A stretch of 64,000 nucleotides of DNA from positions 1,054,001 to 1,118,000 of the forward strand of contig NZ_JBMSEB010000001.1 of assembly GCF_049446075.1 (NCBI RefSeq), read 5' to 3'. How positions within the stretch are numbered: the stretch's first letter is position 1; each line of letters opens with the position of its first letter. The translations under genes and the position numbers were made by a program. Shown here in pieces: positions 7,898-16,014 of this stretch. The DNA comes from Humibacter sp049446075. GTDB lineage: Bacteria; Actinomycetota; Actinomycetes; Actinomycetales; Microbacteriaceae. The notes under the pieces are model-generated. The model ran no database searches and was not told where the DNA came from. It worked only from the letters and a program-made list of their open reading frames with translations.

Positions 7898-9335
7898 CGT
7901 TCGCTTCCTGTGCGGACCTGGCACGCTGCGCGACCTCGGCGGCCGCCGTGCCCGGTCGGTTCTTCTCGACCCATCCCTCGATGTTGCGCTGAGGGGCGAC
8001 ACTCAGGGCCAGCGCACCGGCTGGGACGTCCTTGCGGATGACGGCGCCGGCACCGGTCTTCGCGCCGTCTCCGATCCTAACGGGCGCCACGAACACGTTG
8101 TGCGACCCGGTGTGCACCTCGTCGCCGATCTCGGTGCGGTGCTTGGACAGGTCGTCGTAGTTGGCGGTGATGGCTCCGGCACCAAGGTTGACCCCTCGAC
8201 CGATGGTGGTGTCACCCACGTAGCTCAAGTGCGGAACCTTGCTTCCCTCGCCGATGTGCGAGTTCTTCGTCTCGACGAAGGTGCCGATCTTGCCGCTCTC
8301 GTCGAGAACGGTTCCGGGCCGCAGGTACGAGAACGGGCCAACGGATGCGCGCGCGCCGATCACAGCGAGCGTCGCGTCGGCGCGCTTCACGGTCGCCCCT
8401 TCGCCGACCTCGCAGTCGACGAGGGTGGTGTCGGGGCCGATCACGGCATCCTTCGCCACGACCGTGGCACCCTTCAGCTGGGTGCCGGGCAGGATGGTCA
8501 CGTCGTTCTCGAGCTTCACGGTGAGGTCGATCCACGTCGTGGCCGGGTCTTGCACCGTGACGCCGTTCAACTGCCATCCGCGGACGATGAGCGCGTTGAG
8601 CCGCGCTCCCGCCTCGCTGAGCTGTGCCCGGTCGTTGATGCCCTCGGCCTTCCAAGCCTCGGCGAGCGGCACCGCCTGCACCTCGCTGCCCGCGCGGCGG
8701 AGCAGTTCGATCACATCGGTCAGGTACTTCTCGCCCTGCGCGTTGTCGGTCGTCACGTTCGCCAGCTGGTCGCGCAACGCACTAAGGCCGAAGACGTAGA
8801 CGCCTGCGTTGATCTCACCGATCTCGTGCTCCTCAGGCGTGGCATCCTTGTGCTCCACGATGCGGTCGAGTGAGCCGTCGTCGTTGCGCACGATGCGCCC
8901 GTAGCCTGCCGCGTCAGGCACCATGCTGCTCAAGACGGTGGCGGACGCCCGGCTGCCGCGGTGGCGACCGACGAGATCGTTCAGGGTGTCGGCATCCAGC
9001 AACGGAACGTCGCCGTTGAGCACGAGCACATCTCCCGCGAAACCCTCGGGCAGCGCGTCAACGGCCTGCTCGACGGCGCGACCCGTGCCCGGCACCTCGT
9101 CCTGGTCGACGATGACCGCGGATGGCAGATCACCGCTGATGACCTCGGAGAGCCGGTCCCGTTCGTGGCGCACGACTGCGAGAACGACGGCCGGCTCGAG
9201 CGCGCTGGCCGTTGCGAGCACGTGGCTGACGATCGGCGCACCTGCCAACTGGTGCAGCAGCTTCGGCGTCGCGGACTTCATGCGGGTGCCCTGGCCCGCG
9301 GCGAGCACGATGATGGCGAGATTCGGATCGGTCAC
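7872..9335 (-). CDS. glmU: Bifunctional GlcN-1-P acetyltransferase / UDP-GlcNAc pyrophosphorylase
   Basis: The enzyme acetylates glucosamine 1-phosphate and then transfers UMP to make UDP-GlcNAc, the precursor of peptidoglycan. The N-terminal half is a nucleotidyltransferase with LAAGQGTRMKS near residues 11-21. The C-terminal half is a left-handed beta-helix of hexapeptide repeats (for example IGPDTTLVDCEVGEGATV), with the acetyltransferase region LGAGAITANYDD. The 487-residue length fits the family plus a short Gln/Arg-rich tail. It is upstream of and overlaps prs, with tRNA-Gln on the same strand about 80 nt before it. Confidence 0.97.
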   Translation of the reverse strand: MTDPNLAIIVLAAGQGTRMKSATPKLLHQLAGAPIVSHVLATASALEPAVVLAVVRHERDRLSEVISGDLPSAVIVDQDEVPGTGRAVEQAVDALPEGFAGDVLVLNGDVPLLDADTLNDLVGRHRGSRASATVLSSMVPDAAGYGRIVRNDDGSLDRIVEHKDATPEEHEIGEINAGVYVFGLSALRDQLANVTTDNAQGEKYLTDVIELLRRAGSEVQAVPLAEAWKAEGINDRAQLSEAGARLNALIVRGWQLNGVTVQDPATTWIDLTVKLENDVTILPGTQLKGATVVAKDAVIGPDTTLVDCEVGEGATVKRADATLAVIGARASVGPFSYLRPGTVLDESGKIGTFVETKNSHIGEGSKVPHLSYVGDTTIGRGVNLGAGAITANYDDLSKHRTEIGDEVHTGSHNVFVAPVRIGDGAKTGAGAVIRKDVPAGALALSVAPQRNIEGWVEKNRPGTAAAEVAQRARSAQEANDGSQRQDG

Positions 9336-9416
9336 CGTACAAGTATTCCCGACGCTCGCTGCCGCCGGGCCCGCCGCTCTGTAGCCGGCGATCCCCGCCG
9401 CTCTGTCGGCGACGAG

Positions 9417-9488
9417 CTCCGCCGCCAGGACTCGAACCTAGACCTAACAGCTCCAAAGGCTGTCGTGCTGCCATTACACCACGGCGGA
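9417..9488 (-). tRNA. tRNA-Gln (anticodon TTG)
   Basis: A complete cloverleaf on the minus strand. The acceptor stem is TCCGCCG (9488-9482) paired with CGGCGGA (9424-9418). The anticodon arm is ACAGC-CTTTGGA-GCTGT with anticodon TTG. The T arm reads GGTTCGAGTCC. The discriminator base is G and CCA is not encoded. It lies just upstream of glmU. Confidence 0.95.
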
Positions 9489-9621
9489 TCGCGCCATCCA
9501 GTCTGCCAGAGTCACGCTGCCCTCCGGCACGCCGCCGCCGCCGGCTCGTCGTGCTCGGCTCGTCGCGTTCGGGAAGATCCGGGAGCGCGAGTTCGCCATC
9601 CTGAACGGCTGTCCGGCCCGC

Positions 9622-10086
9622 TTAGGCCTGCGCCTGGCCGGATGCCTTGCGCACCAGCTCCGCGATGCGCTGCTCCACCTCTGGCGTGAGCACGTTCAGG
9701 GCGTAGTAGATGGGCCACATGTCGCCGTCGTCGAGCTTCGCCTTGTCGCTGAAGCCGAGCGTTGGGAAACGGGCCTTGAACTTGCTCGCGGGCTGGAAGA
9801 AGCAGATGGTGTCGTTCCCGACCGCGTAAGCAGGCATCCCGTACCAGGTCTTGAGTGTGAGACCCGGTGCTGCAGCAACGATGATCTCGTGCACCCTCGT
9901 GGCCGTCGAGCGATCCGGCTCGGGCATCGCCTCGATCTTCTCGAGCAGGTCGCGCTCGCCGTCTTCCTGTGTGGCCTTTCCGCCACGCTTCGCGGTCTTC
10001 TTCAGCTCCTCCGAGTACTCCTTCAGTGCCGCGCGCTCATCGGCAGTGAACGTTGGCTTCGTCGATGTCTTCTCTGTTGCAGCCAT
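9622..10086 (-). CDS. DUF1801 (YdhG-like) family protein
   Basis: A 154-residue soluble protein. The N-terminal 60 residues are charged and helical (KEYSEELKKTAKRGGKATQEDGE). The C-terminal 90 residues match the DUF1801 / YdhG-like fold, with the hallmark LKTWYGMPAYAVGNDTICFFQP followed by KARFPTLGFSDKAKL. Bacillus relatives have been named as frataxin-like iron chaperones, but the function of the wider family is not established. A GAGGAGAG ribosome-binding site precedes the ATG. The neighbours (tRNA-Gln and a divergent MarR gene) do not define its role. Confidence 0.82.
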   Translation of the reverse strand: MAATEKTSTKPTFTADERAALKEYSEELKKTAKRGGKATQEDGERDLLEKIEAMPEPDRSTATRVHEIIVAAAPGLTLKTWYGMPAYAVGNDTICFFQPASKFKARFPTLGFSDKAKLDDGDMWPIYYALNVLTPEVEQRIAELVRKASGQAQA

Positions 10087-10185
10087 GACAGCTCTCCTCG
10101 TGCTTTCGATCTTTCCGGTGAATTTTCCTCATGGTAGGCAGCGGCCGTGCGCGAGAGCTTCTTCGAAACTGCTCCATCCACGCTC

Positions 10186-10191
10186 GATAAT
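10186..10191 (+). promoter_or_regulatory. -10 box of the MarR gene, leaderless
   Basis: GATAAT ends 6 nt before the ATG at 10198 and no Shine-Dalgarno sequence is present. This supports the shorter start. Confidence 0.55.
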
Positions 10192-10197
10192 GGTGGG

Positions 10198-10692
10198 ATG
10201 CCGGAGCACGCTGATGAGGTCGACCGGATCGTCGACGCCTGGAAGCGTGAGCGTCCGGATCTGGACTTCGCGCCGCTGCAGGTGCTCTCCCGGGTCGACA
10301 GGCTTTCGAAGCACCTGGACCGTGCCAGACGCGGCGCATTTGGACGCTCCGATCTTCAGCTGTGGGAGTTCGACGTGCTCTCCGCGCTGCGCAGGGCCGG
10401 CTCGCCCTATCAGCTGAGCCCGAAGGCGCTGCTCACCCAGACGCTGGTCTCATCCGGCACCATGACGAACCGCATCGACCGGCTGGTCGAGCGCGGGCTT
10501 GTCGAGCGGCAGACCGATCCCCACGACGGGCGAGGCATCCTCGTGCGCATGACCCAGCAGGGGCTCACGCGAGTGGATGCCGCGATCACCCGACTCGTAG
10601 ACGCGGAAGCCGAGCTCTTGCGCACGTTGGCGCCCGCTGACCAGAACCGGCTGGCGGCTCTTCTCCGCAAGCTCAGCCTCGACTTCGACTGA
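10198..10692 (+). CDS. MarR-family transcriptional regulator
   Basis: A 164-residue winged-helix regulator. The N-terminal dimerisation helix runs to about residue 50. The DNA-binding domain follows, with the recognition segment around SSGTMTNRIDRLVERGLVERQTDPHDGRGILVRMT, a canonical MarR wing with the conserved DxRG-like turn (DPHDGRG). Start 10198 was preferred to an in-frame ATG 51 nt upstream because a -10 box ends 6 nt before it and homology begins here. It is divergent from the DUF1801 gene across about 110 bp. The ligand and targets are unknown. Confidence 0.9.
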   Translation: MPEHADEVDRIVDAWKRERPDLDFAPLQVLSRVDRLSKHLDRARRGAFGRSDLQLWEFDVLSALRRAGSPYQLSPKALLTQTLVSSGTMTNRIDRLVERGLVERQTDPHDGRGILVRMTQQGLTRVDAAITRLVDAEAELLRTLAPADQNRLAALLRKLSLDFD

Positions 10693-10831
10693 GTTCGTCT
10701 GTGGCGCTCGTCGGCGCTTGCGTTGCCCCTCACGGTCGAGTGTTGCACGGGAATCGAGGCGATTCGTTCCCTCACCTGCCGTCCCGCCGGATATGGCTCG
10801 GTTGCTCGATAGTCGAGGGCAGAATGGGCGA

Positions 10832-11170
10832 ATGGTCAGTCCCCGCGTCTTCGAACTCCGCACGTACTACACGCATCCAGGCAAACTGCCGGATCTGCAA
10901 GCCCGGTTCCGCAATCACACAAGGGCATTGTTCGAGAAACACGGCATTGAGAACGTCGGATACTTCACGCCGGCCGATGGGCAGGCGCAGAACACTCTCG
11001 TGTACCTCCTCGCGTATCCGAATCGAGAGGCGGCGACGGCGTATTGGGACGCGTTCGCGAGCGACCCCGAATGGGTCGCCGTGAAGGCCCGGTCCGAAGA
11101 GAACGGGCCGATCGTCGACCATCTCGAATCGGTCTTTCTCAGCCCGACGGACTTCTCGGCGCTCAATTGA
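10832..11170 (+). CDS. NIPSNAP-family protein
   Basis: A 112-residue single-domain protein of the dimeric alpha/beta barrel type. The NIPSNAP pattern is clear: FELRTYYTHPGKLPDLQARFRNHTRALFEKHGIENVGYF at the N-terminus and ATAYWDAFASDPEWVAVKA in the second half. In bacteria, small NIPSNAP proteins are of unknown function; some are thought to bind or modify small metabolites. The ATG at 10832 begins where homology starts. It stands alone between the MarR regulator and the monooxygenase, on the same strand as both. Confidence 0.85.
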   Translation: MVSPRVFELRTYYTHPGKLPDLQARFRNHTRALFEKHGIENVGYFTPADGQAQNTLVYLLAYPNREAATAYWDAFASDPEWVAVKARSEENGPIVDHLESVFLSPTDFSALN

Positions 11171-11276
11171 CCAGCGCGAAGAAGCAGGACGTAGCGCACC
11201 GACGCCCGAGGAGGGACCGAGCTTCCACGTAGAAGGAGCAACGGCTGCGCGGAGGATGCCTTCGCTGCGGGAGCAG

Positions 11277-11282
11277 TAACAT
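11277..11282 (+). promoter_or_regulatory. -10 box pointing to an ATG at 11289
   Basis: TAACAT ends 6 nt before the ATG at 11289. It implies that translation of the monooxygenase locus begins at 11289 in a different frame from the FAD domain. Confidence 0.5.
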
Positions 11283-11288
11283 CCGGCC

Positions 11289-11452
11289 ATGGGAACCGTG
11301 AGTGGCGTGCCGGATCAGGCGGAGCCGCATTTTGATGTACCGCAGCAGGTCACACCGTTCTCCGAGCTGGGCACCCCGATCGAGCACTGGCCGTGGTGGG
11401 CCCCTGCCGGCTGGGTGCTCGTGGCCGCGACGAGCCTGGTCTTCTACGAGTC
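11289..11452 (+). other. Probable out-of-frame 5' part of the monooxygenase gene
   Basis: This frame encodes a sensible 55-residue N-terminus: a polar leader, then a Trp-rich hydrophobic stretch (WPWWAPAGWVLVAATSLVFY) like a membrane segment. The following monooxygenase is one base back, in the -1 frame. Past about 11450 this frame turns into Arg/Ser/Cys-rich nonsense and stops only at 11624. A leaderless promoter fits the ATG at 11289. Either the gene has a frameshift (real or a sequencing error), or this is a separate overlapping short gene. It was not merged with the CDS because the shift point cannot be fixed. Confidence 0.45.
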
Positions 11453-13021
11453 ATGCTGGCGCTTTCCCCGCTTCTCATTGCTGCGATCGTGGGCCGCCGG
11501 CTCTGGCGCAGGACGCTGCGCTACCGCCGGTCGCCGGCCGATCTACGCGTTGCCATCGTCGGTGCCGGGTGGAGCGGCCTGCAGTGCCTTCAGCGCTTCA
11601 ACGAGATCGGGGTTGAGCAGGTAGACGTATTCGAGCGTTTCAGCGATATCGGGGGCACGTGGAGCCCGCATCTGCGTTACCACGGGCTTCAGATCCACGG
11701 CAGCATGACTGTCACGTCGTTCGACGGGTTTCCATACAGTGACGACCCCGACGTGCAGCGAGGCAAGGTCATGGCGGAAGAGGTGGAGCGCTATATCCAC
11801 CGCTTCGCCGACGCTCGAGATCTGACGTCGCGCTGCCAGCTCAACAGCACGGTGCAGTCGCTGGATTACTCGTCTGCAAATCGCACGGCGACGTTGACCG
11901 TCACCGACAGCCGCACGGGCGAAGAACGGTCCGCCGGCCCATACGACCTTGTGATCTGGGCGTCGATGGCGGCCGTCGGTTCGATTCCCGAGCTGCCTGG
12001 CGCGGAGGAGTTTCACGGGCGACAGCTGCACACGGTGTCGTACTCCGATGCAGAGTTCGATCAGATCATGCGCGATAAGAAGCGGGTCGTCGTGGTCGGC
12101 GCCGGCAAAGGGGCTTGTGACGTCGCGCTGAGCCTTCGACGCGCCGGCTATGAGAACTTCACGTGGCTGATGCGCAGACCGTACCTGTTCTACAAGTACG
12201 AAGCATTGCTGCACGATGCGTCACCGATGAACAAGGTCCGTGGCCTCACCTATTTGGCGACCGTGCTTTTCACCGGTGTCTCGCGGCGCTTCGGGGCCAT
12301 CCTGCACTGGTCGTCGGGTCACCTGCACTCGCTTGGGCGTCCGCACACCGACTTCACACGATTCCACGGCGGGCTCCTTTGTCCGACTCAGCGTCGAGAG
12401 CTCCGCGATGTCCCTTACACGATTGGCAACCCTGTTCGTTTTCAGGAAGACGGCCTCGTTCTCGAGGACGGCACCGAAGTGCCGGCTGACCTCGTCATCT
12501 GGGCAACTGGCAACAGCACCGGCATCGACACCCTGCAACTGAGGAAGGACGGGAGCGCCTTCACCTTGAACCCGAAGGCCAAGCTGTACAACCATTTCGT
12601 TGTTCCGGACCTCCCCGTGCTCGCCTCCTCGACCGCACTGTGGACGACCTTCGGTCCGATGCGTGCCACGAATGCGGCCGACTTGGCCGTCTATCACCTA
12701 GCCGTACGCAAGGAGCGCTCGCAAGGGCAGATGCACAGGGCCGCGCAACGGCAGATCAGCCGGAACAGCATCCTGCACTCGTTCATCTGGGCGCACGACG
12801 CGTGCTGGCTGCAGCTGTGGGTGCATTTTCACATCGACCTGGTGCTGCAGGGCATAACTCCGGTGGAGGCCTTCTTCAAGCACGCCTTCGAAGTCTTCGT
12901 GCTCGGGAAAGAGACGCCGCTGCGATTCAACCTGCTTCCGTCCGGGCGCCCCGCTGCACCTGCTCGGCGTGGTTTCAAGCCGCCAACTGCCTCTGCAGAC
13001 GTGCCTCGGGGCTCCGAGTAA
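11453..13021 (+). CDS. FAD/NADPH-dependent flavin monooxygenase (FMO/BVMO superfamily)
   Basis: The product is a class B flavoprotein monooxygenase acting on an unknown organic substrate. Counting from the ATG at 11453 (522 residues), a hydrophobic, Arg-ended segment occupies residues 2-23. The FAD motif GAGWSG is at 37-42. The FMO/BVMO fingerprint FxGxxxHxxxY (FHGRQLHTVSY) follows, then the NADPH-binding GAGKGA. The C-terminus is intact. The true N-terminus is uncertain: this ATG has no ribosome-binding site, and a better start at 11289 lies in another frame. It is transcribed alone; the next gene converges on it. Confidence 0.82.
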   Translation: MLALSPLLIAAIVGRRLWRRTLRYRRSPADLRVAIVGAGWSGLQCLQRFNEIGVEQVDVFERFSDIGGTWSPHLRYHGLQIHGSMTVTSFDGFPYSDDPDVQRGKVMAEEVERYIHRFADARDLTSRCQLNSTVQSLDYSSANRTATLTVTDSRTGEERSAGPYDLVIWASMAAVGSIPELPGAEEFHGRQLHTVSYSDAEFDQIMRDKKRVVVVGAGKGACDVALSLRRAGYENFTWLMRRPYLFYKYEALLHDASPMNKVRGLTYLATVLFTGVSRRFGAILHWSSGHLHSLGRPHTDFTRFHGGLLCPTQRRELRDVPYTIGNPVRFQEDGLVLEDGTEVPADLVIWATGNSTGIDTLQLRKDGSAFTLNPKAKLYNHFVVPDLPVLASSTALWTTFGPMRATNAADLAVYHLAVRKERSQGQMHRAAQRQISRNSILHSFIWAHDACWLQLWVHFHIDLVLQGITPVEAFFKHAFEVFVLGKETPLRFNLLPSGRPAAPARRGFKPPTASADVPRGSE

Positions 13022-13093
13022 CGCGGGCTTCTGACGGCGCACCCCGCTGCCCAACTGCTTTCGCTTGGAACTGCGCCCATCCGCCCCGGTCGC

Positions 13094-13131
13094 AGTTCAT
13101 GGGGCCCGTGGGCGAAGCGCACACGAGTCCC
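13094..13131. repeat. Imperfect 38-bp direct repeat, copy A
   Basis: It matches copy B at 15196-15233 at 33 of 38 positions, in the same orientation, starting AGTTCATGGGGC. It lies in the non-coding gap between the monooxygenase and the NmrA-like gene. Confidence 0.7.
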
Positions 13132-13158
13132 TTCCCCTCAGCCACGGGATGATGCAGC

Positions 13159-14037
13159 TCAGCTGACGACGAGCGGCGCGAGTTCGCGCTCGGCCCAGGC
13201 GCGGAACGTCGTCGGCGACGCCGTCTGCGCGGTGCGCGTGACCGCGTTGTCGAGCCCAGCGTTCTTCGCCGACATCATCCCGACCATGCCGTCCGCCATC
13301 GCCGGCGACGCTCCGCGCGCGAGCAGCCCCGCGCGGAACGTGTCGAGGTCGATCTGTGTGTACTCGATCGGACGCGCGAGAACATCGGACAGGATCGCGG
13401 CGACATCGGACATCGATAGGTCTTCAGGCCCTAGCATCGGGCGATCCTGCCGACCCGACCACGATCGGTCGACGAGGAGGTCGGTGATGACGTCCGCAAT
13501 GTCGTCGACGGCGACCATGGGAACTTTGAGGTCGGGACGCAGCACGCCGGTGAGGCTGCCGTCGCGCAGCGCCGCGACATCGTTGAGGATGTTGTCGAAG
13601 AAGCCCGGCAACGTGATGGCGCGGAACGCGGCGCCGGTCGCTGCGAAGAGGTCCTCGACGGCGAGGCCGTGGCGCACAAGTCCCGATTCGCCTGGGACGC
13701 CTCGTCCGAGGTTCGACACCGCGACGACGTGCCGCAACTGATGGCGGCGCACCGCTTCGGCGGCAGGCCGGGCGAGTTCTTCCATGCCGTTCTCTAGTGC
13801 CTCGGCACGCCAGGGAGGCGGCGTCAGCCAGAACAGCGCGTCGGCGCCGGTCAGTGCCGCATCGATCACCGCAGAATCGCCGTGCGATCCGACGACGATC
13901 TCCGCGCGGCTGGTGGTGTCGGCGGGAAGAGCGTCGGGATTGCGGGCGATGACACGCACGGGCTCATCGGCGCGGAGGAGCACTCGTTCGAGAACGCGGC
14001 GGCCGATGCGGCCGGTAGGGGTGGTGAGAACGATCAT
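13159..14037 (-). CDS. NmrA-like NAD(P)-binding family protein
   Basis: A 292-residue atypical short-chain dehydrogenase. The N-terminus MIVLTTPTGRIGRRV is a degenerate NmrA/SDR-a5 Rossmann motif (TTPTGRIG). The fold continues with SNLGRG and the C-terminal substrate domain around LSMSDVAAILSDVLARPIEYTQ, typical of NAD(P)H-sensing or quinone-reductase members (YtfG/QorB type). There is no classic Tyr-x3-Lys pair in the usual position, so activity is uncertain. It is divergent from a LysR gene across 69 bp, which suggests that LysR controls it. Confidence 0.88.
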   Translation of the reverse strand: MIVLTTPTGRIGRRVLERVLLRADEPVRVIARNPDALPADTTSRAEIVVGSHGDSAVIDAALTGADALFWLTPPPWRAEALENGMEELARPAAEAVRRHQLRHVVAVSNLGRGVPGESGLVRHGLAVEDLFAATGAAFRAITLPGFFDNILNDVAALRDGSLTGVLRPDLKVPMVAVDDIADVITDLLVDRSWSGRQDRPMLGPEDLSMSDVAAILSDVLARPIEYTQIDLDTFRAGLLARGASPAMADGMVGMMSAKNAGLDNAVTRTAQTASPTTFRAWAERELAPLVVS

Positions 14038-14094
14038 GAGTTCACTCTCGGGGTCGCCGATGCACAGCGTCCAATACCTTCTCGGGACGTCCGA

Positions 14095-14100
14095 TACCCT
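14095..14100 (+). promoter_or_regulatory. -10 box of the LysR gene
   Basis: TACCCT within GATACCCT ends 6 nt before the ATG at 14107. The same GATACCCT word lies upstream of the DUF202 pair at 6082-6089. Confidence 0.5.
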
Positions 14101-14106
14101 CAGGGC

Positions 14107-14958
14107 ATGGATCTCGACCTTCGCAAACTGCGCTATTTCGTTGCGGTCGCCGAGGAGCTCCACTTCGGGCGCGCGGCCGAGAAACTCCTCATCGCGCAGC
14201 CCGTGCTGTCTCGGCAGATGATGGCGCTCGAGCGCGAGATCGGCGTCGGGTTGCTCGACCGCTCGGGCCGCCGCGTTGCCCTCACCCCGGCGGGCGAGCG
14301 GCTGGCCGACGAGGGCCGCAGACTGCTTGCTTCTGCGACGTCGGCAGTCCGCCGCACCCATCAAGCGGCCCGCGGTCTCGACCGCATCGTGGTCGGCTTC
14401 GCGCCCGGCTTGCGCGTCGCGCCCGCCGTGGCTGCAATCGGCCAGGTGGCGCCTGAGCTGGATGTCGCCCTGATCGAACTCGTTTGGTATGAGGGCGCCG
14501 ACGCGGTGCGCGACGGTCGAGCAGACATCGCCGCGGTACGTGAACCGTTCGATGCCGACGGCCTGGTCAGCGTGCCGCTCGGCGCCGAACCGAAGCTCGC
14601 CGTCCTCGCTGCGCACCATCGCTTGGCCGGAAAGCGGCGACTGCGGCTGAGTGACCTGGAAGGCGAGGGCCCTTTCGAAGCAGACCGGCGCTGCGCGGGA
14701 ATCGAGGGAACGGTGGAGCTTGCGGCATCCGGCCGGGGCGTCGCGATGCTGCCGCGCAGCGTCGCCACCCTCTACGCACGCCCGGGTCTCGTGTTGCGCC
14801 CGATTGTCGACCGTGAGCAGCTCGGCATCCGGCTCGTACGGATGTCGGCCCCGCACGACCGCGTTCGCGAGCTCTTCCAGGTGGCAGCAGAAGCGCTTGG
14901 TGCATCGCGATCCGACGACAATGGCAATGGTCGAGGCATTGCCGCCAATTCTCCTTGA
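14107..14958 (+). CDS. LysR-family transcriptional regulator
   Basis: A 283-residue LysR-type regulator. The N-terminal winged helix is textbook (LRKLRYFVAVAEELHFGRAAEKLLIAQPVLSRQM over residues 5-38), followed by a linker helix and a periplasmic-binding-like effector domain starting near residue 90. The effector domain is shorter than usual, since most LysR proteins reach 290-310 residues. It is divergent from the NmrA-like gene and by the usual LysR logic is its likely regulator. No T-N11-A box could be assigned confidently in the 69-bp gap. Confidence 0.9.
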   Translation: MDLDLRKLRYFVAVAEELHFGRAAEKLLIAQPVLSRQMMALEREIGVGLLDRSGRRVALTPAGERLADEGRRLLASATSAVRRTHQAARGLDRIVVGFAPGLRVAPAVAAIGQVAPELDVALIELVWYEGADAVRDGRADIAAVREPFDADGLVSVPLGAEPKLAVLAAHHRLAGKRRLRLSDLEGEGPFEADRRCAGIEGTVELAASGRGVAMLPRSVATLYARPGLVLRPIVDREQLGIRLVRMSAPHDRVRELFQVAAEALGASRSDDNGNGRGIAANSP

Positions 14959-15032
14959 CCCCTGAGCGTTTCGTATGCCGACAGCCGCTCGCGGTAAATG
15001 CTGTAGCGCCAGGGATCCGCGTTCTCGCGGAA

Positions 15033-15236
15033 TCAGTGCACGAGCATCAGTACCGCGTCGCTGAACGCCGCGGGGTCTTCCTGCGGCGGGTTGTGCCCGA
15101 CCCCTGGCACCACGACACGCTGGAAGGAGCCAGAGAAGTAGGACGCGTGCTCGGACGAGTCAGGCAGACAGCTGACAGCCCGCGCTACGCCCGGGAGTTC
15201 ATGGGGCGCATGGGCGAAGTGCACACGGTTCCCCAA
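15033..15236 (-). pseudogene. C-terminal remnant of an alpha/beta hydrolase
   Basis: The reading frame ends in FQRVVVPGVGHNPPQEDPAA, followed by FSDAVLMLVH and a stop. This is the classic tail of an alpha/beta hydrolase, with the catalytic histidine in GxGHxPxxE. Everything upstream of about 15145 (nucleophile elbow, oxyanion loop) is missing and replaced by unrelated sequence overlapping repeat copy B and the start region of the alarmone synthetase. It is best read as a decayed gene. Apart from this remnant, 14959-15260 holds only the repeat and a promoter. Confidence 0.6.
15196..15233. repeat. Imperfect 38-bp direct repeat, copy B
   Basis: Partner of 13094-13131 with 33 of 38 identities. 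Together they bracket the NmrA/LysR pair and the hydrolase remnant. Confidence 0.7.
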
Positions 15237-15247
15237 GGCAGGCTCGA

Positions 15248-15253
15248 TAGCGT
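15248..15253 (+). promoter_or_regulatory. -10 box of the alarmone synthetase gene, leaderless
   Basis: TAGCGT ends 7 nt before GTG 15261. This decides that start over upstream in-frame ATGs at 15201 and 15210. Confidence 0.5.
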
Positions 15254-15260
15254 CGGCTTC

Positions 15261-15998
15261 GTGACCACCGTCGACTCAAAGCGCCACGGATCCCCGCGGC
15301 CGCTGCTCAGCCCGCGCACCCTGGAGCTGCTCGAGCAGGCGGACAGCGGAACGCTCTCCGATCTCACCGCCCTGCGCGACGAGGTCGAGCGATTCCTGAT
15401 GCGCTACCGATTCGGGCTCTCCGAGGTCGAGACGAAGCTCAACATCCTGCGCGACGAGTTCAACCTGACGGCGGGCTACAACCCGATCGAGAGCATCTCG
15501 TGTCGGGTGAAGACCATGGAGGGCGTGCTCGAGAAGGCCGCACGCAAGGGCATCGACCTCGATCTCGAGGCCATCAAGGAAGGTCTGTCGGACATCGCTG
15601 GCGTTCGCGTGATCTGCAGCTTCGTCAGCGATGTGTATCGCATCGTCGAGCTGCTGACGTCGCAAGACGACATCACCGTGCTCCTGGTGAAGGACTACAT
15701 CGAGCATCCGAAGCCGAACGGGTACCGCAGCCTTCACGTCATCCTCGAGGTTCCCGTGTTCCTCTCCGGCGGCCCAGAGCAGGTGCGCGTCGAGGTGCAG
15801 TTCCGCACCATCGCCATGGACTTCTGGGCGAGCCTGGAGCACAAGACCTACTACAAGTACGACGCGCAGGTTCCCCAGCATCTGATCGACGGCCTCACCG
15901 AGGCGGCCGAGACCGCAGCCCACCTCGACGCGACCATGGAGCGGCTGCACCTGCAGGTTCGCGGCCACGAGCCTCCCGTGCGCACCATGCGCGTGTAG
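15261..15998 (+). CDS. Small alarmone synthetase (RelA/SpoT synthetase domain only)
   Basis: It is predicted to make (p)ppGpp by pyrophosphate transfer from ATP to GTP or GDP. The 245-residue product contains only a RelA/SpoT nucleotidyltransferase domain, flanked by helices. Conserved segments are YNPIESISCRVK, DIAGVRVICSF, the substrate loop HPKPNGYRSLH and VEVQFRTIAMDFWASLEHK. There is no HD hydrolase, TGS or ACT domain, so it resembles RelQ/RelP (YjbM/YwaC) rather than long Rel. The start was set at GTG 15261. It precedes the sulfur cluster but is not clearly linked to it. Confidence 0.9.
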   Translation: MTTVDSKRHGSPRPLLSPRTLELLEQADSGTLSDLTALRDEVERFLMRYRFGLSEVETKLNILRDEFNLTAGYNPIESISCRVKTMEGVLEKAARKGIDLDLEAIKEGLSDIAGVRVICSFVSDVYRIVELLTSQDDITVLLVKDYIEHPKPNGYRSLHVILEVPVFLSGGPEQVRVEVQFRTIAMDFWASLEHKTYYKYDAQVPQHLIDGLTEAAETAAHLDATMERLHLQVRGHEPPVRTMRV

Positions 15999-16001
15999 CA
16001 T
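15996..16001 (+). promoter_or_regulatory. Possible -10 box of the CbiX-like gene
   Basis: TAGCAT overlaps the end of the preceding gene and ends 13 nt before the ATG at 16015, giving a very short 5' leader. Confidence 0.35.
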
Positions 16002-16014
16002 CGAGCGGATCGCC

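Noticed and set aside
9417..9488. tRNA-Gln as an integration site for a mobile element
   Set aside because: No integrase, no duplicated tRNA 3' end and only housekeeping genes on both sides.
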